Part shown: piece by piece, positions 53,459 through 62,746 of the stretch
Position numbering within the stretch: the stretch's first letter is position 1
Layout of the letters: the number at the start of each line of letters is the position of its first letter
Assembly (NCBI RefSeq): GCF_004363075.1
Contig: NZ_SNYN01000005.1
Span: 1 to 64,000 of the forward strand
DNA: 64,000 nucleotides
Origin: Actinorugispora endophytica
GTDB lineage: Bacteria; Actinomycetota; Actinomycetes; Streptosporangiales; Streptosporangiaceae
Direction: 5' to 3'
Notes under the pieces: model-generated
Told to the model about the DNA's origin: nothing
Database searches by the model: none
What the model saw: only the letters and a program-made list of their open reading frames with translations
Made by a program: the position numbers and the translations under genes

Positions 53459-54712
53459 TCAGTCCTCTCCCAGCGCCGCCTTCTCCGCGATGTCGGCGCG
53501 GTGGAACGACCCCCGCAGGTCGATCCGGTCCACCGCCGCGTAGGCGCGCTCGCGGGCCTGGGCCAGGTCCGCGCCCGAGCCCACGACGCTCAGCACCCGG
53601 CCGCCGTTGGCCTTGACGTCGCGCGCGCCGCTCCAGGCGGTGCCCGCGTGCAGGACGTAGGCGCCCTCCACGGCGTCGGCCTCGGCCAGGCCGCCGACCA
53701 GGTCGCCCTTGACCGGGTCGCCCGGGTAGTTCTCGGCGGCCACGACCACGGTGACGGCCGCGCCCGGGCGCCAGTCCAGGGCGGACACCCCGCCGAGGCC
53801 GCCGGTGTCGGTGGCCTGCAGCAGCACGCCCAGCGGGGTGGCGAGGCGGTCCAGCACGACCTGCGTCTCGGGGTCGCCGAAGCGGGCGTTGAACTCCACG
53901 ACGCGCGTGCCGTTGGAGGTCAGGGCCAGCCCCACGTACAGCAGGCCCTGGTAGGGGGTGCCGCGCCGGTCCATCTCGGCGATGGTGGGCCGCACCACGC
54001 TCGCCATGACCTCCTCGACCAGGCCCGGCGGGGCCCACGGCAGCGGGGCGTAGGCGCCCATGCCGCCGGTGTTGGGGCCCTCGTCGCCGTCGTAGGCGCG
54101 CTTGAAGTCCTGGGCGGGCAGCAGCGGGACGGCGTGGCGGCCGTCGCTGAGCACGAACAGCGACACCTCGGGACCGTCCAGGTACTCCTCGATCACCACC
54201 CGGCCGCACTCGCGGGCGTGCTGCTCGGCGGCCTTCCGGTCGTTGGTGACGACGACGCCCTTGCCCGCGGCGAGGCCGTCGTCCTTCACCACGTACGGCG
54301 GGCCGAAGGTGTCCAGCGCCTCGCTGACCTGCGCGGCCGTGCGGCACACCCTGGCCTTGGCGGTGGGGACGCCCGCCGCCTCCATGACCTCCTTGGCGAA
54401 CGCCTTGGAGCCCTCGATCCGGGCGGCCTCCCGGTCCGGGCCGAACACGGGGATGCCGCGCCGCCGCAGCTCGTCGGCGAGCCCGGCCACCAGCGGGGCC
54501 TCGGGGCCGATGGCCACCAGCTCCGCGCCGATGCGCGCGGCCAGCTGGGTGACGGCCAGGCCGTCGGTGACGTTGATGACGTGGTTCTCCGCCAGCTCCG
54601 AGGTCCCGGGGTTGCCGGGGGCGCAGTGCAGGCTGGTCACGCCGGGGTCGAGGGACAACGCGCGGACGAGCGCGTGCTCGCGGCCGCCGCCGCCGATCAC
54701 GAGGGCTTTCAC
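53459..54712 (-). CDS. purD: Phosphoribosylamine-glycine ligase
   Basis: 417 aa. It joins glycine to phosphoribosylamine with ATP (ATP-grasp fold). Family blocks are LVIGGGGREHAL at the start, VVKDDGLAAGKGVVV (ATP-binding) and FNARFGDPETQVVL (metal-binding). Follows purA by 180 bp on the same strand. Confidence 0.96.
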   Translation of the reverse strand: MKALVIGGGGREHALVRALSLDPGVTSLHCAPGNPGTSELAENHVINVTDGLAVTQLAARIGAELVAIGPEAPLVAGLADELRRRGIPVFGPDREAARIEGSKAFAKEVMEAAGVPTAKARVCRTAAQVSEALDTFGPPYVVKDDGLAAGKGVVVTNDRKAAEQHARECGRVVIEEYLDGPEVSLFVLSDGRHAVPLLPAQDFKRAYDGDEGPNTGGMGAYAPLPWAPPGLVEEVMASVVRPTIAEMDRRGTPYQGLLYVGLALTSNGTRVVEFNARFGDPETQVVLDRLATPLGVLLQATDTGGLGGVSALDWRPGAAVTVVVAAENYPGDPVKGDLVGGLAEADAVEGAYVLHAGTAWSGARDVKANGGRVLSVVGSGADLAQARERAYAAVDRIDLRGSFHRADIAEKAALGED

Positions 54713-54892
54713 AGGAGGGACCCTATTGGTTCGCAGGGATGGATGGGGAACCCGGGGCGTGTCGGCCCCGGGCCGGGAGAAATCGAGGGGGACGCGGACC
54801 GGAGCCCGGCCCCGCGGTGGTCTGCGGTCTCCCCGGTATCTGCCCGGGAGGGCCCGGGAGGAACCCCGGGCCCCGCGGGGAAGCCCGTCCCG

Positions 54893-56176
54893 CTAGACCA
54901 GGGAGCGCAGTTCCAGGGTCTGGTCGCGGCCCGGGCCGACGCCGATGGCCGAGATCGGGGCGCCGGACAGCTCCTCCAGCGCGCGCACGTACGCCTGCGC
55001 GTTCTTGGGCAGGTCCTCGAACGAGCGCGCGCCGGTGATGTCGTCGTCCCAGCCGTCGAAGTGCTCGTAGACCGGCACCGCGTGGTGGAAGTCGGTCTGC
55101 GTCATCGGGATCTCGTCGTGCCGGGTGCCGTCCACGTCGTAGCCGACGCAGACCGGGACGCGCTCCAGCCCCGACAGCACGTCGAGCTTGGTGAGGAAGA
55201 AGTCGGTGATGCCGTTGACCCGGGTGGCGTAGCGGGCGATCGGCGCGTCGAACCAGCCGCACCGGCGGTTGCGCCCGGTGGTGACGCCGTACTCGTGCCC
55301 CTGGGTGCGCAGCCACTCGCCCCACTCGTCGTGGAGCTCGGTCGGGAACGGGCCCGAGCCGACGCGGGTGGTGTACGCCTTGAGGATGCCCACGACCTTG
55401 GTGATGCGGGTGGGGCCGATGCCCGAGCCCGCGCACGCGCCGCCCGAGGTGGGGGAGGAGGAGGTGACGAACGGGTAGGTGCCGTGGTCGATGTCCAGGA
55501 GGGTGCCCTGGGAGCCCTCCAGGTACACGGTCTTGCCCTCGTCCAGGGCCCGGTTCAGGACCAGGGAGGTGTCGGCCACGAACGGGCGCAGGAGCTCGGC
55601 GTATCCCAGGTACTCCTCGAGGATGGGCTCCAGCTCCAGGCCGCGGCGGTTGTACACCTTGGTGAGGACCTGGTTCTTGTCGTTGAGCGCCAGTTCGAGC
55701 TTCTTGCGCAGGATCCCGGTGTCGAACATGTCCTGCACGCGCACACCCGCGCGGGAGATCTTGTCGGCGTAGGTGGGGCCGATGCCGCGGCCGGTGGTGC
55801 CGATCCGGCCCTTGCCGAGGAAGCGCTCGCTGACCTTGTCCAGGGCCCGGTGGTAGGGCATGATCAGGTGCGCGTTCGCCGAGATCAGCAGGCGGGAGGT
55901 GTCCACGCCGCGCTTGTTGAGGCCGTTCAGCTCCTCGAACAGCACCCCCGGGTCGATGACGACGCCGTTGGCGATGACCGGCACGACGTCGGGGGAGAGA
56001 ATGCCCGACGGCAGCAGGTGCAGCGCGTACTTCTGGTCGCCGATGACGACGGTGTGCCCCGCGTTGTTGCCGCCCTGATAGCGAACCACGTAGTCAACGC
56101 GGCCTCCGACAAGGTCGGTGGCCTTCCCCTTGCCCTCGTCCCCCCACTGGGCTCCAACGAGCGTGATCGCCGGCAT
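54893..56176 (-). CDS. purA: Adenylosuccinate synthetase
   Basis: 427 aa. It makes adenylosuccinate from IMP and aspartate using GTP. The GTP-binding loop is [28 protein letters not shown] and [13 protein letters not shown] are the other signatures. Start ATG at 56176. First gene of the purine run. Confidence 0.97.
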   Translation of the reverse strand: MPAITLVGAQWGDEGKGKATDLVGGRVDYVVRYQGGNNAGHTVVIGDQKYALHLLPSGILSPDVVPVIANGVVIDPGVLFEELNGLNKRGVDTSRLLISANAHLIMPYHRALDKVSERFLGKGRIGTTGRGIGPTYADKISRAGVRVQDMFDTGILRKKLELALNDKNQVLTKVYNRRGLELEPILEEYLGYAELLRPFVADTSLVLNRALDEGKTVYLEGSQGTLLDIDHGTYPFVTSSSPTSGGACAGSGIGPTRITKVVGILKAYTTRVGSGPFPTELHDEWGEWLRTQGHEYGVTTGRNRRCGWFDAPIARYATRVNGITDFFLTKLDVLSGLERVPVCVGYDVDGTRHDEIPMTQTDFHHAVPVYEHFDGWDDDITGARSFEDLPKNAQAYVRALEELSGAPISAIGVGPGRDQTLELRSLV

Positions 56177-56243
56177 CGCCGTCTACCTCTTCATTCTTCG
56201 CGTCAGACCGGGAGCGGTCGTTCCGTGTGCCCCGGACATGCCG

Positions 56244-56274
56244 AAGCCCCTGGCGCAAGAAGCGACAGGGGCTC
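56244..56274 (-). terminator. Hairpin between DUF3151 gene and purA
   Basis: AGCCCCTG pairs with CAGGGGCT around GCGCAAGAAGCGA. It lies 70 bp before the purA start and downstream of DUF3151, both on the minus strand; likely a terminator of the upstream transcript. Confidence 0.5.
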
Positions 56275-56428
56275 TTGCGTATAGAGGCTACACGACGGGT
56301 CGTCGCGCGTTAAGGGGCGAACGCGCAGGTGGCCCCGACGACGGGCCGCGGCCCACCGGTTCCGGGGCCTTTCTCCTGCGCGAACGCCGTGTGAACGACG
56401 GGGCCGGGCCGGGGGCCGGCGGCGCCGG

Positions 56429-56845
56429 TCAGCCTCCGAGGGCCCTGGCGGCCTCCTCGCTGCTGTCGCGCAGGAAGGCGGCGCACCGCTGGGCCTCCTC
56501 GGTCTCCTCGATCGACTCGGCGGCCTTGCCGAGGTAGTACAGCGACCGCAGGAAGCCGCGGTTGGGCTCGTGCTCCCACGGGACCGGGCCGTGCCCCTTC
56601 CACCCGGAGCGGCGCAGCTGGTCCAGGCCCCGGTGGTAGCCGGTGCGCGCGTACGCGTACGCGGCGACGTCCTGCCCCGCCTCGTAGGCGCGCTCGGCGA
56701 GCGCGGCCCAGGCCGCGGAGTACCCGGGGAAGCGCGCGGCGACCTCGGAGGGGTCGGCGGCCGCGGCCAGGGCCTCCCGGGCGGCGGGGTGGTCGGGGAG
56801 TTCGGTGGGCGGCGGGCCGCCGAGCAGATTCTGACGCAGATCCAT
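56429..56845 (-). CDS. DUF3151 family protein
   Basis: 138 aa from ATG at 56845. The start MDLRQNLLGGPPPTELP and the tetratricopeptide-like helical body (EAGQDVAAYAYARTGYHRGLDQLRRSGWKGHGPVPW) are diagnostic of this actinobacterial family, usually located beside class II aldolase. Here it is 77 bp downstream of fba on the same strand. Function unknown. Confidence 0.85.
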   Translation of the reverse strand: MDLRQNLLGGPPPTELPDHPAAREALAAAADPSEVAARFPGYSAAWAALAERAYEAGQDVAAYAYARTGYHRGLDQLRRSGWKGHGPVPWEHEPNRGFLRSLYYLGKAAESIEETEEAQRCAAFLRDSSEEAARALGG

Positions 56846-56870
56846 GCCCCCATCCTGCCCGAAGAAGCGG

Positions 56871-56895
56871 AACCCCCGGCCGGTCGGCCGGGGGT
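56871..56895 (-). terminator. GC-rich hairpin after fba
   Basis: ACCCCCGGCC pairs with GGCCGGGGGT around GGTC. It lies between the fba stop and the DUF3151 start; likely a partial terminator. Confidence 0.6.
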
Positions 56896-56922
56896 CCGCG
56901 TCGTCGCGGGGTCCGCGCGGAC

Positions 56923-57945
56923 CTACTTCATCCGGTTGCCCGCGGAGCCGAGCCACTGGGCGGCCTCGCCGACGCGCGCGGCCATGCCCGCCTCGGCGGC
57001 CTTGCCGTAGGAGCGGGGGTCGTAGACCTTCTTGTTGCCGATCTCGCCGTCGGTCTTGAGCACGCCGTCGTAGTTCTTCATGACGTGGTCGACGATCGGG
57101 CGGGTGAACGCGTACTGGGTGTCGGTGTCCACGTTCATCTTCACGACGCCGTAGCTGACGGCCTCGGTGACCTCTTCGTGGGTGGAGCCGGAGCCGCCGT
57201 GGAAGACGAAGTCGAAGGGGCGGTCCTTGCCGTACTTCGCGCTGACCGCGTCCTGGGCCTCCTTGAGGACCGACGGGCGCAGCTTGACGAAGCCGGGCTT
57301 GTACGCGCCGTGCACGTTGCCGAAGGTCAGGGCGGTCATGTAGTAGCCCTTCTCGCCCAGGCCGAGGACCTCGGCGGTGCGAAGGGCGTCGGCCGGGGAG
57401 GTGTAGAGCTTCTCGTTGATCTCGCCGACGATGCCGTCCTCCTCGCCGCCCACGACGCCGACCTCGATCTCCAGGATCGTGCGGGCGGCCTTGGAGGCGG
57501 CCAGCAGCTCCTCGGCGATCTGCAGGTTCTCCTCGAGCTCGACCGCGGAGCCGTCCCACATGTGGGACTGGAACAGAGGCTCCTGGCCCTTGGCCACGCG
57601 CTCCTTGGAGATCTCCAGGAGCGGGCGCACGAACCCGTCGAGCTTGTTCTTGGGGCAGTGGTCGGTGTGCAGCGCGATGTTGACCGGGTACTTGGCGGCG
57701 ACGACGCGGGCGAACTCGGCGAACGCGACCGAACCGGTGACCATGTCCTTGACGGTCGAGCCGGACAGGTAGTCGGCCCCGCCGGTGGAGATCTGGATGA
57801 TGCCGTCGCTCTCGGCCTCGGCGAAGCCGCGCAGCGCCGCGTGCAGGGTCTGGCTCGACGACACGTTGATCGCCGGGTAGGCGAAGCCCTGGGACTTCGC
57901 GCGGCCCAGCATCTCGGTGTAGACCTCTGGCGTTGCGATAGGCAT
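56923..57945 (-). CDS. fba: Class II fructose-bisphosphate aldolase
   Basis: 340 aa from ATG at 57945. A zinc-dependent aldolase that cleaves fructose 1,6-bisphosphate in glycolysis. ALHTDHCPKN (about 92) supplies zinc ligands, GEKGYYMTALTFGNVHG and FVFHGGSGSTHEEV are the metal- and phosphate-binding blocks, and MNVDTDTQYAFTRPI lies near the C-terminus. Divergent from the DUF4115 gene across 309 bp. Confidence 0.96.
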   Translation of the reverse strand: MPIATPEVYTEMLGRAKSQGFAYPAINVSSSQTLHAALRGFAEAESDGIIQISTGGADYLSGSTVKDMVTGSVAFAEFARVVAAKYPVNIALHTDHCPKNKLDGFVRPLLEISKERVAKGQEPLFQSHMWDGSAVELEENLQIAEELLAASKAARTILEIEVGVVGGEEDGIVGEINEKLYTSPADALRTAEVLGLGEKGYYMTALTFGNVHGAYKPGFVKLRPSVLKEAQDAVSAKYGKDRPFDFVFHGGSGSTHEEVTEAVSYGVVKMNVDTDTQYAFTRPIVDHVMKNYDGVLKTDGEIGNKKVYDPRSYGKAAEAGMAARVGEAAQWLGSAGNRMK

Positions 57946-58214
57946 GGTGATGACTCCCTGGTTGGCCTGGAGTGTTGAGGGACCTGGCCTCGGTGGTCCC
58001 TGAGGCCAAGTCTTCCACGGCGGATTTTCGTGGGGTTACCCGAGCAAGTATCGCGAACACGGGCCATCCGCGAAAGGTCTAGACCAAAATGCCCTGATCT
58101 GCACCGGGTCGCAACCGGGCGGCACGCGTCACGGCGCCGATTCCGCGAACCGTCCGTGGCCGGGCGGGTGCTCTCCGTGGGAGATCGGGTGCTGGAAAAG
58201 AAGGAGTCGTACCA

Positions 58215-58274
58215 ATGTCGATTGTTATGGGTGATTGGCGCTACATTCAGCAGCGTGGGACGACATCGCAATGA
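58215..58274 (+). CDS. Possible 19-residue leader peptide ORF overlapping the DUF4115 gene start
   Basis: ATG at 58215 preceded by GAAGGAG eight bases earlier, ending TGA at 58274; it reads MSIVMGDWRYIQQRGTTSQ. It overlaps the likely GTG start (58255) of the next gene in another frame, so its ribosomes could terminate inside that gene's initiation region. It has the best ribosome binding site in the interval. It may be a coupled leader ORF, or the true start of a gene whose reading frame is broken. Weakly supported. Confidence 0.35.
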   Translation: MSIVMGDWRYIQQRGTTSQ

Positions 58275-58683
58275 TCCGAGAGGCGTTGGCCAGGCACTGG
58301 CCATCGCCGGAGCAGTCGTGCTACTGGTCATCCTCGTCGTGCTGGGCGGGTACTTCTTCTACCGCTCCCTCCCCGGCAACAGCGACCTCGTGGTGCCTGA
58401 CGAGTCCGGTGCCCTCGCCTCCCCCGAAACAGTCGCCAGTGACATGAAGGTGCTGTACATCCGGGTGACGGGCGAGTCCAGCGACGTGCTCGTGCGGGTG
58501 CCCGGAGGAGAGGTGCTCATAGACACGACCATGGCCCAGGGGCAGTACGTCACATACGCCCAGCCGCGCATGGACGTCACGTTGGGTGACCCGGCCGCGG
58601 TCGAGGTGTACGTGAACGGCGAACCCAAGAACGTGAAGGAGGAGGCGCCGGGATACACCTTCACCGCCGTGGCGGCGGAGTAG
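58255..58683 (+). CDS. DUF4115 (RodZ C-terminal-like) membrane protein
   Basis: About 142 aa from GTG at 58255 (GTG at 58231 is an alternative). A transmembrane helix (about 13-36: ALAIAGAVVLLVILVVLGGYFFYRSL) precedes a DUF4115-like beta domain: VLYIRVTGESSDVLVRVPGGEVLIDTTMAQGQY...VEVYVNGEPKNV, as at the C-terminus of RodZ. The N-terminal HTH of full-length RodZ is missing, so this is a short, possibly degenerate form, or a separate extracellular subunit. Whether it acts in cell-shape control is not shown. Confidence 0.65.
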   Translation: MGRHRNDPRGVGQALAIAGAVVLLVILVVLGGYFFYRSLPGNSDLVVPDESGALASPETVASDMKVLYIRVTGESSDVLVRVPGGEVLIDTTMAQGQYVTYAQPRMDVTLGDPAAVEVYVNGEPKNVKEEAPGYTFTAVAAE

Positions 58684-58731
58684 GCGGCGGGCGCGTCCCG
58701 GACGCCACGGCGGAGAAGAGCGGTCGACCGG

Positions 58732-59265
58732 TCAGACGGCCAGGTCGGCCAGCGTGTAGGCGGCCCGGTACTCGAGGCCCTCGCCGACGACCTTGTCCCG
58801 CGCCCCGCGGTCCACGATGACGGCCACCCCGACGACCTCGGCCCCGGCCTCGCGCAGCGCCTCGACGGCGGTCAGCACCGACCCGCCGGTCGTCGAGGTG
58901 TCCTCGACCGCGAGCACGCGGCGGCCCTTCACGTCAGGACCCTCGATGCGGCGCTGGAGGCCGTGCGCCTTGCCCTCCTTGCGCACCACGAAGGCGTCCA
59001 GCCGGCGCCCGCGCCCCGCTGCGGCGTGCAGCATGGCGGCGGCCACCGGGTCCGCGCCCAGGGTGAGCCCGCCGACGGCGTCGTACCCCAGGTCGGCGGT
59101 CGCGTCCAGCATCACGCGCCCCACCAGCGGGGCGCTCCCGCCGTCAAGGGTGATCCGGCGCAGGTCCACGTAGTAGTCGGCCTCGATACCCGAGGAAAGG
59201 GTCACCTTGCCGCGCACGACGGCTTTATCGTTGATCTGTCGGAGGAGATCGTCACGGTCGCTCAT
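58732..59265 (-). CDS. pyrE: Orotate phosphoribosyltransferase
   Basis: 177 aa from ATG at 59265. It joins orotate and PRPP to form OMP in pyrimidine synthesis. The PRPP-binding motif is VLAVEDTSTTGGSVLTAVEALREAGAEVVG; the loop FVVRKEGKAHGLQRRIEG and the early GKVTLSSGIEADYYVDLRR are typical. Divergent from cutA; the 64-bp gap holds both promoters. Confidence 0.94.
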   Translation of the reverse strand: MSDRDDLLRQINDKAVVRGKVTLSSGIEADYYVDLRRITLDGGSAPLVGRVMLDATADLGYDAVGGLTLGADPVAAAMLHAAAGRGRRLDAFVVRKEGKAHGLQRRIEGPDVKGRRVLAVEDTSTTGGSVLTAVEALREAGAEVVGVAVIVDRGARDKVVGEGLEYRAAYTLADLAV

Positions 59266-59329
59266 GACGTCCGAGCCTAGCCATACGAGCAGCTGGGGGC
59301 GTTCTCCGGACCCGGTCGAAGGGGGCTGT

Positions 59330-59674
59330 ATGACGTACGCCGACGGCGGCGCCGAGCACGTGCGGGTGGAGGTCGCGACGGACGGCCGAGCCTCGGCCCT
59401 GGAGCTGGGGGACGGGGCGGTCCGGGCCGGGTTGGCCGCGTGCGCCCAGGTCAGCGGCCCCGTCACGAGCGTGTACCGGTGGGCGGGCGAGGTCCGCACC
59501 GACGAGGAGTGGCGGCTCGTGCTCAAGACGGCGGGAGACCGCCTGGCCGAGCTGACCGCGCACATCGCCGACCGGCACCCCTACGACGTCCCCGAGATCG
59601 TGGCCGTCCCCGTCGAGGGCGGCCACCCCGAGTACCTCGAATGGGTCACCGAGTCCACCCGGCCCCGGCCGTGA
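59330..59674 (+). CDS. cutA: CutA-like divalent-cation tolerance protein
   Basis: 114 aa from ATG at 59330. Homotrimeric small protein linked to copper tolerance. Typical blocks are AACAQVSGPVTSVYRWAGEVRTDEEWRLVLKT and HIADRHPYDVPEIVAVPVEGGHPEYLEWV. The N-terminus is less conserved. Its stop overlaps the start of the next gene (GTGA), so both are co-translated. Confidence 0.9.
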   Translation: MTYADGGAEHVRVEVATDGRASALELGDGAVRAGLAACAQVSGPVTSVYRWAGEVRTDEEWRLVLKTAGDRLAELTAHIADRHPYDVPEIVAVPVEGGHPEYLEWVTESTRPRP

Positions 59675-60249
59675 CGCCCGGAGAGGGCCTCCCCTGCCTG
59701 GTGCTGCTGCACAGCCCCCTGGGCTCGGCCGCGGACTGGGGGAGCCTGCCGCGCGCGCTCGCCGGCCTCGGGGCCGAGGTGCTCGTCGCGGAGGTCGCCG
59801 ACGACGACCGCCCGCCCTTCGCCGCCCGCTACGTGGCGCGCGCCGCCCTGGAGATCGCCGCCGCCGCTCCGGCCGGGCCGATCCTGCCGGTGGCGGCCGG
59901 GGCGGCGGGGCCGCTGCTCCCCGCCATCGGGGCCGCCCAGCGCGCCGCCCACCGCGCGGTCGCCGGATACGTCCTGGTGGACGCGCTCCTCCCGCAGCCG
60001 GGCACCCCCACCCGCGCCGAGCTCGCGGCGGCCCAGCACCACCTCGACCCGCCCGTCCGCCCCCCGGAGTTCTTCACCGAACCCCTCCCCCCGGGCGCCG
60101 ACTGGCCCGACGCGCCCTGCGGCTACCTGCGCACCGGCGACGGCTACGCCCACGCCGCCCGCCTGGCGGGGATGCGGTCGTGGCCGGTCCGCGAGGCGGG
60201 CGGACGCCCGCTCGCGGAGGAACTGGTGGGACTGATCGCCGAACTCTGA
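59671..60249 (+). CDS. Alpha/beta-hydrolase-like protein
   Basis: 192 aa from GTG at 59671, overlapping the cutA stop. The start LPCLVLLHSPLGSAADWGSLPRAL resembles the oxyanion strand of an alpha/beta hydrolase, and YVLVDALLPQPG follows at the usual place. A clear nucleophile elbow (G-x-S-x-G) is absent; VAAGAAGPLLPAI lies where it would be expected. It may be a non-catalytic or degenerate family member. Small for the family. Confidence 0.6.
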   Translation: MTPGEGLPCLVLLHSPLGSAADWGSLPRALAGLGAEVLVAEVADDDRPPFAARYVARAALEIAAAAPAGPILPVAAGAAGPLLPAIGAAQRAAHRAVAGYVLVDALLPQPGTPTRAELAAAQHHLDPPVRPPEFFTEPLPPGADWPDAPCGYLRTGDGYAHAARLAGMRSWPVREAGGRPLAEELVGLIAEL

Positions 60250-60468
60250 GTCACCGGTGCGGGACCCTTCGCGAGGCGGGGCTTCCCCGAGTCGACGCGG
60301 ACCGGTTCCGGCGGAGGCGGACCCCGGTGTGCGGCTCGCCCTCCAAACCGGCACAGACTTGGCTAGGCTGTGGCCCGGCCTTCAATTGGCCGAGTACCGA
60401 ACCACTGGACGGCTCCGGTCGCGTTTCGCTCCCGGACCCGCCAGAACCAAGGAAGGGGGCGGTGTCGC

Positions 60469-62079
60469 GTGGATCGCTGCGCGCTGTTCGTAGACGCCGG
60501 CTACCTCCTGGCCGATGGCGCGATGGCCGTGCACGGGACACGCAACCGCGACTCCGTGTCGTGGGACTACGCGGCTCTCGTGCAACTGCTCAACGAGGTC
60601 GCGCGGGACCGCACGGGACTGCCCCCGCTGCGCTGCTACTGGTACGAGGCGGTGGCCGACGGCCGCCGCTCCCAGGAGCAGGACGGCATCGCGGACATCC
60701 CGGGCGTCAAGTTCCGCGCCGCCCGCATCCGCCCCGGTCGGCGAGAAGGCGTCGAAAGCTATGTGCAACGGGACCTGGTCGCCCTGGCCAGGAGCAGCGC
60801 GATCTGCGACGCCGTGCTCATCAGCGGGGACGAGGACATGGCCCCGGTCGTCGCCGAGGTCCAGGAACTCGGGGTCCGGGTCACCGTGGTGAACATCTCG
60901 GTCGAGGGGAACTGGACCATCTCGCGCGCACTGCGCCGAGAGTGCGACGACCTCATCGAGATCGGCGCGGGACACCTGCGGCCGCACGTCAGCCTGCTCG
61001 ACGCGGGCGTCGGACCGGCCGATGACACCATCCCGGCCAAGCAGGGCGGACCGGTCTCCAACGGCCGCTCCCGCCCCGGCACGGGACCGGTCACCCGCCA
61101 GCCCGCCACGGCGCACGCGGGCGCGCCCCGCGTGGAGCCGTCCACGGCCTCGCTGGAGGCGATGTTCGCCGTCACGGGAGCCCAGCAGGCGGCCTCGGGC
61201 AACGCGATGGACCAGCTGCGCGCCATGCGCCAGAGCCTGGCCCAGCAGCGCGGGAACGGCGACCAGCTGGCCCCGCAGGGCACGTCCGGCATGGAGCCGC
61301 GCACCGGAGGGCAGCCGGCCGCGGACGCCGGGGGGTACCCGGGGCAGCCGCCGTCGCACACCGGCGCGCACCCCGGCATGGCCGCCGGTCCCCCGACCGG
61401 CCCCCAGCCCGGCCACGCCGCGCAGCCCACCGGCGCGCACCAGAGCATGCGCGGCGTCCAGCAGGGGGGTTACCCGCCCCCCGGGCAGGGGCAGCCGAAC
61501 CCGTCCCACCAGGCGGGCGCGCACCACGACCCGATGACGGGCAACGGCGGCTACGACAGGGAGGCCCCACCACCGTCGCGGGGCGCTCCACCGGACCCGC
61601 GCTTCGGAGGCGGCACGGGGGAGAACCCCGGGTTCGGAGGTGGCACCGGACCAAACCCTACTTTTGGGGCCAGTACGGGGGTTGACCCCCGCTACCGGAG
61701 CGCTCGCCGAGCCCGCAGGGGCTTCGAGACCGCTACTGGCCCCAGCCCGCAGGACAACCGGGTCCAGCACGGGCCCTACACCGACGCCACACCGCGGATC
61801 GGGTACACCCCGCCGGGCGGCCAGGCCGTGAACCGGTCCGTGGACGAGGCCGTCGACGTCGCCCGGCGTGAGGGCGGCGACTTCGCCGAGTCCATAGCCC
61901 GGGACGCCCCCGCGCTGTGGCTGGAGGCGGTACTGGCGCGCAAGCCCCGGATGCCGTCCGACCTGGAGGCGCGACTGCTGCAGGGATCCGCGCTGCCCAT
62001 CGACTTCCTCCTGCGCGACGAGGTCAGGCACGCCCTGCGGCAGGGCTTCTGGGACGCCCTGGAGCGTTCCCGCACGTGA
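60469..62079 (+). CDS. NYN-domain protein (PIN-like RNase fold) with long low-complexity linker
   Basis: 536 aa from GTG at 60469 with GGAAGGGGG upstream. The N-terminal NYN domain (about 1-170) has the acidic residues of the PIN-like active site: ALFVDAGYLL (Asp), and VLISGDEDMAPVV. A 290-residue Gly/Pro/Gln/His-rich linker follows, then a helical domain (about 460-536: SVDEAVDVARREGGDFAESIARDAPALWLEAVLARKPRMPSDLEARLLQGSAL). Probable RNA-processing enzyme. Located 38 bp before the next gene. Confidence 0.82.
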   Translation: MDRCALFVDAGYLLADGAMAVHGTRNRDSVSWDYAALVQLLNEVARDRTGLPPLRCYWYEAVADGRRSQEQDGIADIPGVKFRAARIRPGRREGVESYVQRDLVALARSSAICDAVLISGDEDMAPVVAEVQELGVRVTVVNISVEGNWTISRALRRECDDLIEIGAGHLRPHVSLLDAGVGPADDTIPAKQGGPVSNGRSRPGTGPVTRQPATAHAGAPRVEPSTASLEAMFAVTGAQQAASGNAMDQLRAMRQSLAQQRGNGDQLAPQGTSGMEPRTGGQPAADAGGYPGQPPSHTGAHPGMAAGPPTGPQPGHAAQPTGAHQSMRGVQQGGYPPPGQGQPNPSHQAGAHHDPMTGNGGYDREAPPPSRGAPPDPRFGGGTGENPGFGGGTGPNPTFGASTGVDPRYRSARRARRGFETATGPSPQDNRVQHGPYTDATPRIGYTPPGGQAVNRSVDEAVDVARREGGDFAESIARDAPALWLEAVLARKPRMPSDLEARLLQGSALPIDFLLRDEVRHALRQGFWDALERSRT

Positions 62080-62117
62080 TCACCGGTGTCGGACCGGTGT
62101 GGAGCAGGAGGACTGCG

Positions 62118-62672
62118 ATGACCCGCGTGACGACGGCGGACCTCGACCGGTTGGAGTTCCAGGCCGTGCGGTCCGGAGACCACGACGCGGTGGCCAGGCA
62201 GCTGGTCGACCTCGCCAACCAGGTGGAGGCGGACAGCGAGATCTGCCGCGCGGAGCTGTTCGTGCGGGCGGGCGAGCAGTGGGAGATGGCCCAGGAGGCC
62301 GAGCGGGCGGCCGCCGCCTACCAGCGCGCGATCGACGACGGCGGGACGACCATCATCGACGCCCGCGCCCTGCTGGCCGGGGCGCTGCTGGAGCTCGACC
62401 GCGTCGACGACGCCTACGCCCAGTTGGAGCGCCTCAACGCCCTGGGCGCGCGCAACCTGCCCACGTACATCCACATCGCCGAGACCCTGCTGGCGCACTC
62501 CGACCTGGAGAGCGCCCACACCTGGGCCACCCTGGGAGTCGAGCGCTTCCGGCACCAGGACGTCTCCCCGTACATGCACGACCTCCTGATGGAGCTCCTG
62601 CGGATCCGCTTCCGCATCCGGGTGGACCTGGGCCTGGACGAGGACTCCCTCGACCGCATGCTGGACGAGTAG
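62118..62672 (+). CDS. TPR-type helical repeat protein
   Basis: 184 aa from ATG at 62118. TPR-like repeats (A-x4-G-x2-W/L, EQWEMAQEAERAAAAYQRAIDDGG and DARALLAGALLELDRVDDAYAQLERLNALGARNL) make a helical scaffold. It closely follows the NYN gene and probably works with it, for example as a partner in an RNA-processing complex. No catalytic residues seen. Confidence 0.75.
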   Translation: MTRVTTADLDRLEFQAVRSGDHDAVARQLVDLANQVEADSEICRAELFVRAGEQWEMAQEAERAAAAYQRAIDDGGTTIIDARALLAGALLELDRVDDAYAQLERLNALGARNLPTYIHIAETLLAHSDLESAHTWATLGVERFRHQDVSPYMHDLLMELLRIRFRIRVDLGLDEDSLDRMLDE

Positions 62673-62675
62673 ATT

Positions 62676-62745
62676 CCCGCTGATCTCGACCCTTCCGGGG
62701 GCTCGACCGCCTCTGAGAGCCCGGAACGGTCGGGGTCGGCGGGGG
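62676..62745. repeat. Intergenic palindromic repeat, family A diverged copy
   Basis: CCCGCTGATCTCGACCCTTCC on the left roughly mirrors GGAACGGTCGGGGTCGGCGGG on the right. It fills the gap between the convergent TPR and TetR genes and probably terminates both. Confidence 0.65.
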
Positions 62746-62746
62746 A

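Noticed and set aside
53501..56284. 927-residue open frame on the plus strand opposite purD and purA
   Set aside because: Antisense shadow of the purine genes; composition typical of reversed high-GC coding.
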